A DNA stretch of 64,000 nt from assembly GCF_041080865.1 (NCBI RefSeq), contig NZ_CP160906.1, forward strand, positions 1,550,001 through 1,614,000, in the 5' to 3' direction. Origin of the DNA: Psychromonas sp. MME1 (GTDB lineage: Bacteria; Pseudomonadota; Gammaproteobacteria; Enterobacterales; Psychromonadaceae). A model generated the notes under the pieces. That model had not been told where the DNA came from. It ran no database searches and was given only the letters and a program-made list of their open reading frames with translations. Made by a program: the position numbers and the translations under genes. Below are positions 8,124 through 19,798 of this stretch, one piece after another. Position 1 is the stretch's first letter, and every line of letters starts with the position of its first letter.

Positions 8124-11100
8124 TTAAATGCTCCTCATTGATTTTTTCCAACACTTCACTGTTTTGTAATTCAACTTGACCCCGTTCACGACTAACCATT
8201 TTTACTTGCGGATCATTAAATGAACCTTTGACCGAAAAATCAACCCTCACAACGGTGTCGACAACGGGTTCAAATAATTTACTCATCAATAACACCGCGG
8301 CCCCGGTAATAGGATTAATAGCAAATGCGGTTAAAACAGGCAGACTTGATGTTACTGCAGGGCTATAACTAAATTTATAATTCGTCTCTTGATTAGGTAA
8401 GTCAATGATCCCCTTACCAACTATTTTACCGGCTGCACCATCTAAATAAAAATCATCATTGTTAGCGATACCATTATTTACGTTGGCCGATAATGTCATT
8501 TTATTAAAGTTAAACCCTTTCGCGAATACGTTATTAAATTCAAGGTTTAAAGAACGTCTTATCGCATCTAAACTAAAAAGGCTTAACAGTCTCGCACCTT
8601 TATCACTGACATCCGTAATAGAACCATTATCAATCTGCATAGAGAGTACACCATTTAAAGATGCATAATTAAATTCCCATGGTGCCCCTAACCAATTCAC
8701 CGCTCCGGTTAACTCAGCTTTCTGAAAAACAATCGGCCCCACATAGCCCATCCGATTCAAGATACTCTGTTTATCATTAGCTAAGGAATCGATGATCATA
8801 TTACTGCGCCGTTGATCCCAAACACCTGATAATTTTGTAAACTCGGTTTCATCGCCCAACTTAATATAATCAATATTCAGGCGCGATTTAGTTGGAAAAA
8901 TATGCAATGCTAAGGGAGAGAAATCATACTCTGCGATAAGGCAGCGTTCACAGGAGGCAAATACTTCAGGGTAATCTGCAAGTAAATTTGTGCTAATAGA
9001 GGAGGTATCTTTACTCTGTACATTTTCTAATGAGTGATAAGCGGCGATATTGATATCCTTAAATTCCATTTTATTAATATCAAGGTCAATGCAATCAGGC
9101 ATTCCTAAACGGTATTCAATATTCCCTTGCAAATTATCTGCAACGTACTTAATGGACCATTTGTTATCGATATTAATACTATTAATTTGTAACTCATTGA
9201 TTGCTTGCTCAAAGAGTTGAGCCTCTTTAACATGGATATCAAGCGTATCTAATTTGATAAGTTGCGAACTATTCCCCTGGGAAAATTGCGCTTGGTGACT
9301 TTGCAGTTTGCGCCACTGTGAATACCAAGGGGCAATATCGAGCTTATCTAAGTCAATATTAACCACTTGCTTATCGCTATCTATCTGATCTATTTTGTGC
9401 ATACCAATATTTAATGTGGCATAGGGGACTTTTAGGTCTGCACCTTGATAATCGAGCTTGCCTTGCAAATCTAATTTATCTGCAATATTAAGACTAAATA
9501 AACTCGCATCTTTATCACCCGAAACAGAAAATTTCATTGGCCATGATTGCAAGGAATTTTTATTAAACGGTGCTGGCAAGGCGACTTGCAAGCCTTGCGT
9601 CATAGAGTCGAGTGCCCCCTTGTAGTGAAACTCTTCATTTTCATAAAAATAGTCAAAATCAATTTTCCCCTGCCACGCTAATGAACCGGATAAATTCAAT
9701 GCTGCAATATCGCTATGAATAGCAGCTAATTTCTCTGCATCCCATTGTCCAGATAAATCTACATCTACTTCATATTTATCTGTTTTCTCTAAAGCGTTAA
9801 AGGAAAATTGTAGAGGATGTTTGAAAAGTTGTGCAGTTAAATTATTACCCGTTAAATTACCATTTACAAAAGAGAATTCTCCCTGCACATGGTTCAAGGG
9901 AATAATAACGTCATCATTGATGTGAATATTGATATCATTATCAGCAAGTACCACTTGCCCAGTAATTTCAGTTTCATCGGCAAAGGGAACAGAAATCTCC
10001 AATTTACCCGACAATTGCTTTTGAACATCAATAATATGCAACGTACTACCAACACTCTCCTTAAGCGGGGAGGTTTTTAAATAAGTAGCAATACTCTGCG
10101 CTTTATCTGCAATGTTTGCAGCAATAGTCAATACACCATCCGGGCTAAGGGTGTCAATGTTAGCACTAAGTTTTGCAACCTGAACATCACCTAAAGAGGC
10201 ACGCAAAGCCTCCATTTTTAGCCAATCATTTTCAAAATGTAGATTTAAATCTAAGTTGCTCAATCCCTGCCATTGACCGTAGAAGTCATATTCGGCATCC
10301 CTTAACGGCACCCAAGCTTGAAAAATGCCATTATTTTCTCTATATGGATAGTCACTCAATGCACCATACCAGAGGATCTTCGCTCCATCCACGTGACCTT
10401 TTTTGAAGGTTGGCTGAAGATAATCAAAAACCTCTTGCCCCAATTCTTTAATCGGGAAGTAATGCTGTGCTTTGCTAGCATCATTTAATGAAGCATAGCT
10501 GTACAGACTCAAAAATGGTGATTGACTATTGGATTTTTCATTGGGGATAAGCAGTGAAAATTCCGTTATTGTATCGACATCAGTTGTTGTTATTACACTC
10601 TGTTCACTGGATAATTTAATACCATTTTTAAGCGTCTGCCATTGTAGGTTTAATTGTGCAGCCTCAATGGGCATAGGCCGATTAAATTGCTCATCAAAAT
10701 AGAGGTCCTGCTTGTCTAACTCAATTAGCATATCCCCCTGATCCACAGCACCACTAATATAAATATTTGCATGGCTCAAACCAGGTATGGCACCAACGGG
10801 TTTATTTTTCAACTGTTTAATAGCAACATCAAAAATAATCCTGTTCTCTAAATCTTGATTAATCATCAAACTGCTTAACTTGGCATCGACGTCAAGTTTT
10901 TCAATTTGTAAAATGTCAGGGGTGGATAAATCGGAATTTAGCAAATACAAGGGCAATAATGCATTGACATTAACTCCCTTAAATAAAACGGAAGCGTGTC
11001 GCATCGTGCCAGTCGCTGCGATAGCAAGATCTTTGAGTGGGTGTTTATCATAGTAGGCATCAATATTATAGGTATCAAGTAGCCAGTTGTGCTCACCATT

Positions 11101-11994
11101 CGTTAACTGCAATACACCACTGTTAACCTGCCAATCATGATTTTTTCCCGCTTGAGACCATGCGAAATCACTATTATTAAATTTAATCTGGATTTGTTGT
11201 AGTTTATCAAGCGTGAAATCGGCCCAAACTTGCAAACCTATCATCGCTTTTGATATTTGCGCATTAGGATTGACATGCGCCGCCAAATAACCACTTAGGT
11301 CAAGGTTATCGGCTTCTGCATAAAGCTGCCCGATATAGGAACTGCTATCATTCTGAGGTGGCGACAAATCGATAACAAACTGCAGTGGTTTTCCCTTCAA
11401 AGCGGTACCGAAGGAGGCACTACCCACGCCTTGGTGTCTGTTTTTAGCATTTAGCCAGTGTAATTTTTCAATGACAATGGTTTTCTCTTGACCCAATGGG
11501 TTTTTGAAATGAACACGTCCATCTGTGACTGAAAATTGTTTAAACTGTTGTAAAAAAACCTGCTGCAATCTTTCGAAGGTCAACGTTTCTTGTTCGCTAT
11601 AGTGATTACCTTGAGCGCTTTCGTTGAAGCGTAAATCAACACCTTTTAGTGTTATTTTATTAAAGCTTAAATGCTTTTGTGTTACTGAATTCCAAAAATC
11701 TAAGTGTAGAAAAAGGTAATCTGAAGCGAAATAGACGGGTTGCTCTGCGGAGTCGATTAATTTTGTATTGTTGAGGATAAAAACTAAGCCAGAAAAATCA
11801 ATGCCAGCTGAGATATTATCAACGGATACATTAATATTGTATTCACTAGCAAGCCAATTAGTAACATCTTCCTTATAGTATTCAATGCGGACAAATAATA
11901 TCCGCACTAAAGTTAAACATGTTGCAATAATAAAAAGTTTTATTGCAAGCAATGCCCATAATCGCTTTGTCCATTTCCATAAAAACAGCTTCAA
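8101..11994 (-). CDS. yhdP: YhdP-family AsmA-like envelope protein
   Basis: A 1297-residue protein with one N-terminal membrane helix (about residues 8-33) and a very long periplasmic part. The C-terminal AsmA-like region is recognisable by strings such as FNFNKMTLSANV, GKGIIDLPNQETNY and NPITGAAVLLMSKLFEPV. In E. coli YhdP helps carry phospholipids between inner and outer membrane, redundantly with TamB and YdbH. Length and place between rng and tldD agree with yhdP. It begins 12 bases after rng and overlaps the nitrilase gene, which argues for co-transcription. Confidence 0.9.
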   Translation of the reverse strand: MKLFLWKWTKRLWALLAIKLFIIATCLTLVRILFVRIEYYKEDVTNWLASEYNINVSVDNISAGIDFSGLVFILNNTKLIDSAEQPVYFASDYLFLHLDFWNSVTQKHLSFNKITLKGVDLRFNESAQGNHYSEQETLTFERLQQVFLQQFKQFSVTDGRVHFKNPLGQEKTIVIEKLHWLNAKNRHQGVGSASFGTALKGKPLQFVIDLSPPQNDSSSYIGQLYAEADNLDLSGYLAAHVNPNAQISKAMIGLQVWADFTLDKLQQIQIKFNNSDFAWSQAGKNHDWQVNSGVLQLTNGEHNWLLDTYNIDAYYDKHPLKDLAIAATGTMRHASVLFKGVNVNALLPLYLLNSDLSTPDILQIEKLDVDAKLSSLMINQDLENRIIFDVAIKQLKNKPVGAIPGLSHANIYISGAVDQGDMLIELDKQDLYFDEQFNRPMPIEAAQLNLQWQTLKNGIKLSSEQSVITTTDVDTITEFSLLIPNEKSNSQSPFLSLYSYASLNDASKAQHYFPIKELGQEVFDYLQPTFKKGHVDGAKILWYGALSDYPYRENNGIFQAWVPLRDAEYDFYGQWQGLSNLDLNLHFENDWLKMEALRASLGDVQVAKLSANIDTLSPDGVLTIAANIADKAQSIATYLKTSPLKESVGSTLHIIDVQKQLSGKLEISVPFADETEITGQVVLADNDINIHINDDVIIPLNHVQGEFSFVNGNLTGNNLTAQLFKHPLQFSFNALEKTDKYEVDVDLSGQWDAEKLAAIHSDIAALNLSGSLAWQGKIDFDYFYENEEFHYKGALDSMTQGLQVALPAPFNKNSLQSWPMKFSVSGDKDASLFSLNIADKLDLQGKLDYQGADLKVPYATLNIGMHKIDQIDSDKQVVNIDLDKLDIAPWYSQWRKLQSHQAQFSQGNSSQLIKLDTLDIHVKEAQLFEQAINELQINSINIDNKWSIKYVADNLQGNIEYRLGMPDCIDLDINKMEFKDINIAAYHSLENVQSKDTSSISTNLLADYPEVFASCERCLIAEYDFSPLALHIFPTKSRLNIDYIKLGDETEFTKLSGVWDQRRSNMIIDSLANDKQSILNRMGYVGPIVFQKAELTGAVNWLGAPWEFNYASLNGVLSMQIDNGSITDVSDKGARLLSLFSLDAIRRSLNLEFNNVFAKGFNFNKMTLSANVNNGIANNDDFYLDGAAGKIVGKGIIDLPNQETNYKFSYSPAVTSSLPVLTAFAINPITGAAVLLMSKLFEPVVDTVVRVDFSVKGSFNDPQVKMVSRERGQVELQNSEVLEKINEEHLNDKSGQP

Positions 11995-12006
11995 TTTTCA
12001 GCCTAA

Positions 12007-13479
12007 TTACATCATAACAACATCAAATTGCTCTTGCCCATATAATGGCTCTGCATGTATCTCTACCCGTTTTGACATGAATAAAATCAACTCCCCCAAA
12101 CTATATGACTCATCGCCCTGCAACGCTTCGGCTACCGCAGGTGAAGTATAAACAATAAACCGTTCAACATCATAGGCACGATTCACGCGCAAAATTTCAC
12201 GTAGCACCTCATAACAGACAGTTTCAACGGTTTTAACATAACCGCGACCATGGCACTCTGCACATTCACCACAAAAAATGTGTTCTAAACTTTCCTGTGT
12301 TCGCTTACGGGTCATCTCAATCAACCCCAATGGAGAGAAATCATTGATATGTGTTTTAACCCTATCCTTAGCTAAGGCTTGCTCTAAACTGCTAAAGACA
12401 CGTCGTCTATGATCTTTAGACTTCATATCAATAAAATCGAGAATAATGATCCCCCCCAAATTACGTAAACGTAACTGCCTTGCAATTGCCTGTGTCGCCT
12501 CGATATTGGTATTGAAGATAGTCTCTTCGAGATTACGGTGGCCGACAAATGCGCCGGTATTAATATCAACAGTGGTCATCGCTTCCGTCTGGTCAATAAT
12601 TAAATATCCGCCGGACTTGAGCTCTACTTTTCGATCTAGTGCGCGCTGTACCTCATTTTCAACATCAAAGAGGTCAAAAATAGGACTTTCGCCTGAATAG
12701 TACTCTATTTTGTCCTCAAGCTCAGGCACAAACTCTTGAGTGAACGCTTTAATTTCATTGTAGGTAAGTTTAGAATCGATGCGTACTCTATCAATTTCAC
12801 TGCCTACGAAATCCCTAAGAATCCTAAATGCTAAACGTAAATCTTTATATAACAGACAATTTTTCGTTTTTGGGCGCTGTCGACGTACTAATACTTTGGC
12901 CCAAACACGCTGTAAGAATGCGGCATCCTGTTTCAATTCATTTTCAGGCGCCCCTTCGGCTGCCGTACGAATAATATAGCCGCCTAACTCACTCACATAT
13001 TGTTGAGTGATGCTTTTTAAACGTTCCCGCTCTTCTGAACTTTCAATGCGTTGTGAAACCCCTACATGCTGACTGCCTGGCATAAAAACCAAATAACGCG
13101 AAGGCACTGTAATATCGGTGGTGAGGCGAGCACCTTTAGTGCCCAAGGGATCTTTAATCACCTGCACCATAATATCTTGGCCTTGACGTACTAACTCAGA
13201 GATATCTGCGACTTTAAATTGTGCTTTTTCAGTTTGTGCCACACATTCGGTATGGGGCACGATATCAGAGGCATGTAAAAAAGCCGCCTTTTCTAAACCG
13301 ATATTGACAAATGCAGCTTGCATTCCCGGCAAAACGCGACTGACTTTACCTTTGTAAATATTGCCAACAATCCCCTTAGTGGCATCACGTTCTATATGTA
13401 ACTCTTGTAAAACACCTGCTTCAATTAATGCAACACGTGTTTCACTAGGGGTAATATTCATTAATAATTCAACTGACAT
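12007..13479 (-). CDS. rng: Ribonuclease G
   Basis: 490 residues, the normal length. The N-terminal S1-type RNA-binding part begins ELLMNITPSETRVALIEAG and includes GNIYKGKVSRVLPGMQAAFVN. The catalytic half has GGYLIIDQTEAMTTVDINTG, with the DNase I-like metal aspartates, then FIDM. The zinc-link cysteines lie in CGECAECHGRG. RNase G trims the 5' end of 16S rRNA and degrades some mRNAs. Lack of a long C-terminal scaffold distinguishes it from RNase E. It follows maf by 3 bases inside the mre operon. Confidence 0.96.
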   Translation of the reverse strand: MSVELLMNITPSETRVALIEAGVLQELHIERDATKGIVGNIYKGKVSRVLPGMQAAFVNIGLEKAAFLHASDIVPHTECVAQTEKAQFKVADISELVRQGQDIMVQVIKDPLGTKGARLTTDITVPSRYLVFMPGSQHVGVSQRIESSEERERLKSITQQYVSELGGYIIRTAAEGAPENELKQDAAFLQRVWAKVLVRRQRPKTKNCLLYKDLRLAFRILRDFVGSEIDRVRIDSKLTYNEIKAFTQEFVPELEDKIEYYSGESPIFDLFDVENEVQRALDRKVELKSGGYLIIDQTEAMTTVDINTGAFVGHRNLEETIFNTNIEATQAIARQLRLRNLGGIIILDFIDMKSKDHRRRVFSSLEQALAKDRVKTHINDFSPLGLIEMTRKRTQESLEHIFCGECAECHGRGYVKTVETVCYEVLREILRVNRAYDVERFIVYTSPAVAEALQGDESYSLGELILFMSKRVEIHAEPLYGQEQFDVVMM

Positions 13480-13482
13480 TTT

Positions 13483-14043
13483 TCAAATCCTATAAAATTC
13501 ATTAATGAGTTGGTCTGTTTCATATAGAGGCAACCCAACCACTGCACTGTAACTACCATTTATATGAGATACAAACTTACCCGCATACCCCTGAATGCCA
13601 TATCCGCCAGCTTTATCTATTGGCTCGCCAGTTAACCAATACGCTTCCATTTCCTGCTCTGTTAATAGTTTAAAAGTCACATCGGTTTTAACCAGTTGTG
13701 TTTTAAATGTCTCCCTAGAGACAATTGCTATGGCTGTAAAAACTTGATGTGTACGCCCAGATAATAACTGTAACATGCTCATAGCATGGGCTTGATTTTG
13801 TGGCTTTTCTAATATTTCATGATCAACCACCACGATGGTATCGGCACCCAGTACGGGCCTAGTTTGATCACTATTGTTAAAGCCTGCTTGCGCCTTTTGT
13901 AAAGCCAAGCGTAATACGTAATTCTCCGTTGTTTCAGAGTTAGCTCTTTGCTCTTCAATATCCCCCTTTACCCGCTTGAATGGCACATTAATTTGTTGCA
14001 ACAATTCTGCACGCCTTGGTGAGTTAGAAGCTAAATAGATCAT
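13483..14043 (-). CDS. maf: Maf-type dTTP/UTP pyrophosphatase (YhdE)
   Basis: 186 residues beginning MIYLASNSPRRAELL, the Maf signature. GADTIVVVDHEILEKP and the SGRTHQVFTAI strand complete the nucleotide-binding cleft. YhdE-type enzymes hydrolyse dTTP, UTP and their modified forms to monophosphates. Position between mreD and rng matches yhdE. Spacing to mreD (2 bases) and rng (3 bases) indicates strong coupling. Confidence 0.94.
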   Translation of the reverse strand: MIYLASNSPRRAELLQQINVPFKRVKGDIEEQRANSETTENYVLRLALQKAQAGFNNSDQTRPVLGADTIVVVDHEILEKPQNQAHAMSMLQLLSGRTHQVFTAIAIVSRETFKTQLVKTDVTFKLLTEQEMEAYWLTGEPIDKAGGYGIQGYAGKFVSHINGSYSAVVGLPLYETDQLINEFYRI

Positions 14044-14045
14044 AC

Positions 14046-14528
14046 TTATACAACCCTAAAATGAATGCGAATAAAACGCATAAAAAGAAAAAACCAAGGC
14101 CAGACAAGCATTGATGTAAACACAGACCAAAAATAATGTTTATGTAAAACAATATCTTGCAAGTTTGATGCAACAAAATATAACAGAATCTTAGAAATTA
14201 AAACAAAAAAACCAACGATTAATGTTGTTTGTACTAATGTGAAATGTCGAAAGCGTTGATAATTAATACTCACAATATAGGCCAAAATAGAAAAGACTAA
14301 AGCATGCATGCCTAATATTGAGCCTAATAACGAATCTAATAAAACCCCAAGTATAAAAGCATGGAAAATACTCACTCTATGGGGCAAGGCTAATACCCAA
14401 TAAAAAATAACCAACATCATCCAATCAGGACGAAATGCATTAAGAAATAAAGGCAAGGGAAAAATTGCACCAATTAAACTAATAAAAAAAGTACAATAGA
14501 TAATCCTATAACTATTGAATGTCGACAT
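14046..14528 (-). CDS. mreD: Rod-shape protein MreD
   Basis: A small, very hydrophobic protein with about five transmembrane helices. It contains FRPDWMMLVIFYWVLALPHRVS, typical of MreD, and ends with an FLFMRFIRIHF tail. I start it at the ATG at 14528 (MSTFNSYR), because GGGGA lies a good distance upstream; an earlier GTG at 14582 has no such site. With this start it overlaps mreC by 17 bases. MreD links MreB and MreC to the elongasome for lateral wall growth. Confidence 0.9.
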   Translation of the reverse strand: MSTFNSYRIIYCTFFISLIGAIFPLPLFLNAFRPDWMMLVIFYWVLALPHRVSIFHAFILGVLLDSLLGSILGMHALVFSILAYIVSINYQRFRHFTLVQTTLIVGFFVLISKILLYFVASNLQDIVLHKHYFWSVFTSMLVWPWFFLFMRFIRIHFRVV

Positions 14529-15393
14529 CGTTGTCCCCAACAGGAGCCAATAAGGTATCATTATCCTTTGCTGGCTTATCACCCCACAATAACAGTAAGT
14601 AGCGACTGCGATCTAAGAGAGCCGTTGGTGTGGCAGAAACGCGCGCATAATGCGCCCCCTCTTGATAATCAAATTGACTCACGGTTGCCACTGGATAGCC
14701 CGGAGGAAATCGCCCTCCTAATCCCGATGTAACCAGCAAATCACCGGGTTGCAAATCGGCATTACTGCGAATAAATGGAACATTTAATTTATTCCATGCA
14801 CCACTGCCATGCACAATAGCAACCATATCATTACGCTCTACTCGAACTGGGATACCATGGCTTGCATCAACAATGAGTAATACACGGCTTGTTGTACTGC
14901 CAACTTGCGATATTTGCCCAACAACACCTTGTTCGTTGATAACTGGCTGTCCCAGATATACACCATCTAAAGCGCCCTTGTCGATTAGCAATTGATGAGT
15001 GAATGGATCTGACCGTAAGCTCATCACTTCTGCAATCATTCTTTTGTGTGTGTAGCTTTTTTGTGAGTTTAATAATTTTCTTAATTGTTCATTGTCTTTT
15101 TGCATTTGCGTTAATAGTAAACGATCTGCTTTTAATAAAAGATTATCTTTTTCTAATTGTAAATTACGCTCTTTCAATTCCTGGCGAGTCATTAAATTTT
15201 CTGATAATGAACTAAATAGCTTCTGTGGCGCATCAGCTACATATTGGACAGGGCTAACTAAGGAGTTAAGGTATATTCGAGATGATGCAAATAGGTTAAA
15301 TTGACTATCTGCTAATAAAAGAAGAATGCAAAAGGCTATCACTAAGGATAGCCTTAATAAAAGCGATGGGCCACGCGTAAAAATTGTTTTCAT
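14512..15393 (-). CDS. mreC: Rod-shape protein MreC
   Basis: 293 residues with an N-terminal transmembrane helix (about 12-28), a coiled coil around residues 60-105 (KERNLQLEKDNLLLKADR) and a periplasmic beta domain. The beta domain shows GVVGQISQVGSTTSRVLLI and GDLLVTSGLGGRFPPGYPV. MreC scaffolds the elongasome, bridging MreB filaments and penicillin-binding proteins. It lies 59 bases behind mreB. Confidence 0.95.
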   Translation of the reverse strand: MKTIFTRGPSLLLRLSLVIAFCILLLLADSQFNLFASSRIYLNSLVSPVQYVADAPQKLFSSLSENLMTRQELKERNLQLEKDNLLLKADRLLLTQMQKDNEQLRKLLNSQKSYTHKRMIAEVMSLRSDPFTHQLLIDKGALDGVYLGQPVINEQGVVGQISQVGSTTSRVLLIVDASHGIPVRVERNDMVAIVHGSGAWNKLNVPFIRSNADLQPGDLLVTSGLGGRFPPGYPVATVSQFDYQEGAHYARVSATPTALLDRSRYLLLLWGDKPAKDNDTLLAPVGDNDVDIQ

Positions 15394-15452
15394 TATTACC
15401 GTTCAAATAAATAAAATAATGCCCGACTTACGCAGAGCATTAAATGTTGAAA

Positions 15453-16813
<1,361 letters not shown>

Positions 16814-17065
16814 TTAACTATTGTTTTTCAGCAAAAGTTTTTTCTTACGAACGCTTTTCCAAAGAGCTATGCTACTAATTAAACTTATCAGCGAACTGCC
16901 TAAAAGAGAAAACTCCCAAAACTTAATTTCTTTTGCTTGCTCTATTAGCATATATTGAGTTGCATCTTGATAAGGAAGCACGGCTCCAGATACAGCTAAG
17001 AAGCAGAACAATGAGCACAATAAACTCAAGAAAAAAATAGCATAGGTAGTTAGTCTAATTTTCAT
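16814..17065 (-). CDS. Uncharacterised small membrane protein
   Basis: I do not recognise this protein. From the ATG at 17065 it has 83 residues: a basic start (MKIRLTTY), a hydrophobic helix at about 8-30, a short loop, a second helix at about 52-68 and a basic tail (RKKKLLLKNN). The frame stays open to a TTG at 17140, which would overlap the preceding gene by 13 bases. Neither start has a clear ribosome site. It is the last member of the serC-hisC-aroA cluster. Function unknown. Confidence 0.55.
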   Translation of the reverse strand: MKIRLTTYAIFFLSLLCSLFCFLAVSGAVLPYQDATQYMLIEQAKEIKFWEFSLLGSSLISLISSIALWKSVRKKKLLLKNNS

Positions 17066-17127
17066 ATTAAAATCTGACAAACGGATAAAAACAGAAGTAA
17101 ATCCAGAGACCTTTGAGAAAACAGCGC

Positions 17128-17361
17128 TTATCCACCCCAATCGTTTTTTTGTAACAACAATAAAGTTAAGTAAATTTTACTTGGAATAAGTAGCAATAAA
17201 CCTAAACCAATAATCAGACCAATCATCAAAACCCCATCCGTTCCCATGGATACGGTGAGGTCGGTAAAGGTTGCTAAACTGACTCCAACAATAACCAACA
17301 TAATCCCTGTGACCATACACAAAGTCATTATGCGTTTAATAGTTTGTATGCTTAGCAACAA
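17128..17361 (-). CDS. Uncharacterised small membrane protein behind aroA
   Basis: 77 residues with two predicted membrane helices (about 12-33 and 42-68) and no cysteine or charge motif that I recognise. No ATG lies near the frame's 5' end. The start appears to be a TTG at 17361 or 17358, preceded by AGG at 3 or 6 bases; M12 (17328) is an alternative. It starts 18 bases after aroA and its end overlaps the long version of the next small gene. It is probably co-transcribed with aroA. Confidence 0.6.
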   Translation of the reverse strand: MLLSIQTIKRIMTLCMVTGIMLVIVGVSLATFTDLTVSMGTDGVLMIGLIIGLGLLLLIPSKIYLTLLLLQKNDWGG

Positions 17362-17379
17362 ATACCTGCCTTTATCGAC

Positions 17380-18672
17380 TTAATGACTTACCGACGCTAA
17401 TTTTTCAAAGTAGTCAGGAAATGTCTTAGAGGTACATTTAGGGTCATTAATAGTGACCGCTGTATCACTTAACGCAACTAAAGAAAAACACATCGCCATA
17501 CGATGATCATCATAGGTATCAATAGCGGCATGTTTGAGCTGTACAGGGGGAGTCACGCTAATAAAATCATGCCCCTCTACAACAGTTGCCCCTACTTTAC
17601 GCAACTCTGTCGCCATTGCAAATAAACGGTCAGTCTCTTTCACTCGCCAATTATAGACATTACGGATGGTTGTCGTACCTTCTGCAAACAGCGCGGCGAC
17701 GGCAATTGTCATGGCCGCATCGGGAATATGATTCATATCCATATCAATCGCCTTTAGCTTACCACGGCTTGCTTTGATAAAATCATCTCCCCATTCAATT
17801 TGTGCGCCCATTGCCTCTAATGCATCGGCAAATTGAATATCTCCCTGCACTGATTTTCGGCCAATACCGGTCACTTTAATACTTCCACCACCAATGGCAG
17901 CGGCAGCTAAAAAGTAAGATGCTGACGAAGCATCGCCTTCCACAAGATATTCCCCTGGAGCGCGGTAGGTTTGCCCCGCTTTAATAATAAAGCGTTGATA
18001 TTGACCATCTACGTTATCAACGACAACACCAAAATCCTGCATTATTTGCAAGGTAATTTTGATATAAGGTTTTGAAACTAATTCACCGACGATTTCAATC
18101 ACGGTATCTTCTTGAGCCAGCGGTGCTGACATCAAAAATGCTGTTAAAAACTGACTTGAAACACTTCCATCAATTTGAATCGTACCGCCTTTTAGACCGG
18201 TTCCTTTGATTTTAAGTGGGGGATAATTTTCGTTCTTCAGGTAACTAACCTCAGCCCCTGCCTGTTGTAGTGCATCCACTAAACTACCAATTGGACGTTC
18301 AAACATGCGTGGTTCACCCGTTAATATATATTCACCTTGCCCTAAACATAATGCAGCACAAAGTGGGCGCATAGCCGTTCCAGCATTACCTAGAAATAGT
18401 TCTAAGCAACCAAGCTCGCTGGTATTAAAGGCACGCCCAAGCCCTTCCACTACGCACTGTTTTTTATCGTCGGAAAGATGATATTTAACGCCTAATTTTG
18501 TTAGCGCGTTTAACATGTGGCGAATATCATCACTGTCCAATAGGTTGGTTAATGTGGTTGTGCCCTGCGCTAATGCGGCTAATAACAAAGCTCGATTAGA
18601 GAGACTTTTTGAACCGGGAAGATTGATATCTCCATCGACTTTTGCAATTGGATTTAATAATAGTTGTTCCAT
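17380..18672 (-). CDS. aroA: 3-phosphoshikimate 1-carboxyvinyltransferase (EPSP synthase)
   Basis: 430 residues, class I type. It catalyses transfer of enolpyruvate from PEP to shikimate-3-phosphate in aromatic amino-acid synthesis. Clear blocks are [37 protein letters not shown] (the PEP loop with the glyphosate-sensitive Gly-Ala pair) and [18 protein letters not shown] [19 protein letters not shown] lies near the end. It follows hisC by 9 bases. Two small membrane-protein genes follow it. Confidence 0.97.
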   Translation of the reverse strand: MEQLLLNPIAKVDGDINLPGSKSLSNRALLLAALAQGTTTLTNLLDSDDIRHMLNALTKLGVKYHLSDDKKQCVVEGLGRAFNTSELGCLELFLGNAGTAMRPLCAALCLGQGEYILTGEPRMFERPIGSLVDALQQAGAEVSYLKNENYPPLKIKGTGLKGGTIQIDGSVSSQFLTAFLMSAPLAQEDTVIEIVGELVSKPYIKITLQIMQDFGVVVDNVDGQYQRFIIKAGQTYRAPGEYLVEGDASSASYFLAAAAIGGGSIKVTGIGRKSVQGDIQFADALEAMGAQIEWGDDFIKASRGKLKAIDMDMNHIPDAAMTIAVAALFAEGTTTIRNVYNWRVKETDRLFAMATELRKVGATVVEGHDFISVTPPVQLKHAAIDTYDDHRMAMCFSLVALSDTAVTINDPKCTSKTFPDYFEKLASVSH

Positions 18673-18681
18673 AATATTCTC

Positions 18682-19785
18682 TTACAATTCGAGTACTTTA
18701 ATCAAAGCGTCTTTAAAACGCTGATTTTCTGTTTGTGTGCCTATACTAATACGCAAATGATTGGCTAAACCATAGCCCGTGATCGGACGAACAATGACAC
18801 CTTCACGTAATAAATCTTGATATACTTCATCGCCACTCTTTCCCACATTTACGGTAATAAAATTGCCCATAGAAGGAATATAATCAAGCTTGTGACCTTC
18901 AAAGAATGCGGTTAAATCTGCCATACCCTGCGCGTTTAACGCAACGCCATTGGCTAGATATTGTTCATCTTGCAGAACGGTTTCGGCGGCTTTAAGGGCT
19001 AAGCTATTACAATTAAATGGCTGACGAACACGGTTTAATATATCAGCAACTTGTGGATTAGATATCGTGTAACCAACACGTAAACCAGCTAAACCATAAG
19101 CCTTTGAAAAGGTGCGAGAAACCACTAAATTCGGGAACTCATTAATCCAGGCAATCGCATTACCGCGGAGCGATGCAGGCGCATATTCAAAATAGGCTTC
19201 GTCTAAGACAACAATCACATGTTCAGGCACTTTTTTTAGGAAAGCAACGATTTCATCTTGCTGCAAAAAAGTACCCGTTGGATTGTTTGGATTGGCGATA
19301 AAAATCAGTGCGGTTTTGTCAGTTACCGCGGCAGCCATAGCCGTTAAGTCATGGCCATAATTTTTAGCGGCAACAACCACTGCCTGTGCGCCAATAGCCT
19401 GTGTCACAATAGGGTAAACCACAAAGGCATGCTCAGCAAATATCACTTCATTGCTATTATCAACAAAGGCACGCGCCACTAATTCAAGTAGATCATTCGA
19501 TCCATTACCTAGTGTAATTTGCTTAATATCTACCGCGTATTTTTCTGCTAGCGCTGCTTTTAAGTAGTAACCATTAGCATCAGGATAACGCGTTAACTGT
19601 TCGAGCTCTTTCACTAGAGCGGCTTTCACCATGGGGCTTAAGCCTAATGGATTTTCATTAGAAGCGAGCTTAACAATATTGCTAATACCTAGCTCACGCT
19701 CTAACTCTTCTATCGGTTTACCAGCTTGATAAGGGTGCAGTTTTTGCACGCCTGTATTCGCTATATTTAAAAAATCACAACTCAT
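18682..19785 (-). CDS. hisC: Histidinol-phosphate/aromatic aminotransferase (HisC family)
   Basis: 367 residues of fold-type I, PLP-dependent. LASNENPLG marks the N-terminus; the PLP lysine is in SRTFSKAYGLAGLRVGY, and NPNNPTGT is present. Family members act on histidinol phosphate, and several also transaminate phenylpyruvate or prephenate. Its place between serC and aroA, away from any his gene in the window, resembles the serC-pheA-hisC-aroA arrangement of other gammaproteobacteria. A part in phenylalanine and tyrosine synthesis is therefore possible. It starts 13 bases after serC. Confidence 0.9.
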   Translation of the reverse strand: MSCDFLNIANTGVQKLHPYQAGKPIEELERELGISNIVKLASNENPLGLSPMVKAALVKELEQLTRYPDANGYYLKAALAEKYAVDIKQITLGNGSNDLLELVARAFVDNSNEVIFAEHAFVVYPIVTQAIGAQAVVVAAKNYGHDLTAMAAAVTDKTALIFIANPNNPTGTFLQQDEIVAFLKKVPEHVIVVLDEAYFEYAPASLRGNAIAWINEFPNLVVSRTFSKAYGLAGLRVGYTISNPQVADILNRVRQPFNCNSLALKAAETVLQDEQYLANGVALNAQGMADLTAFFEGHKLDYIPSMGNFITVNVGKSGDEVYQDLLREGVIVRPITGYGLANHLRISIGTQTENQRFKDALIKVLEL

Positions 19786-19798
19786 CTATTATCCCTAC

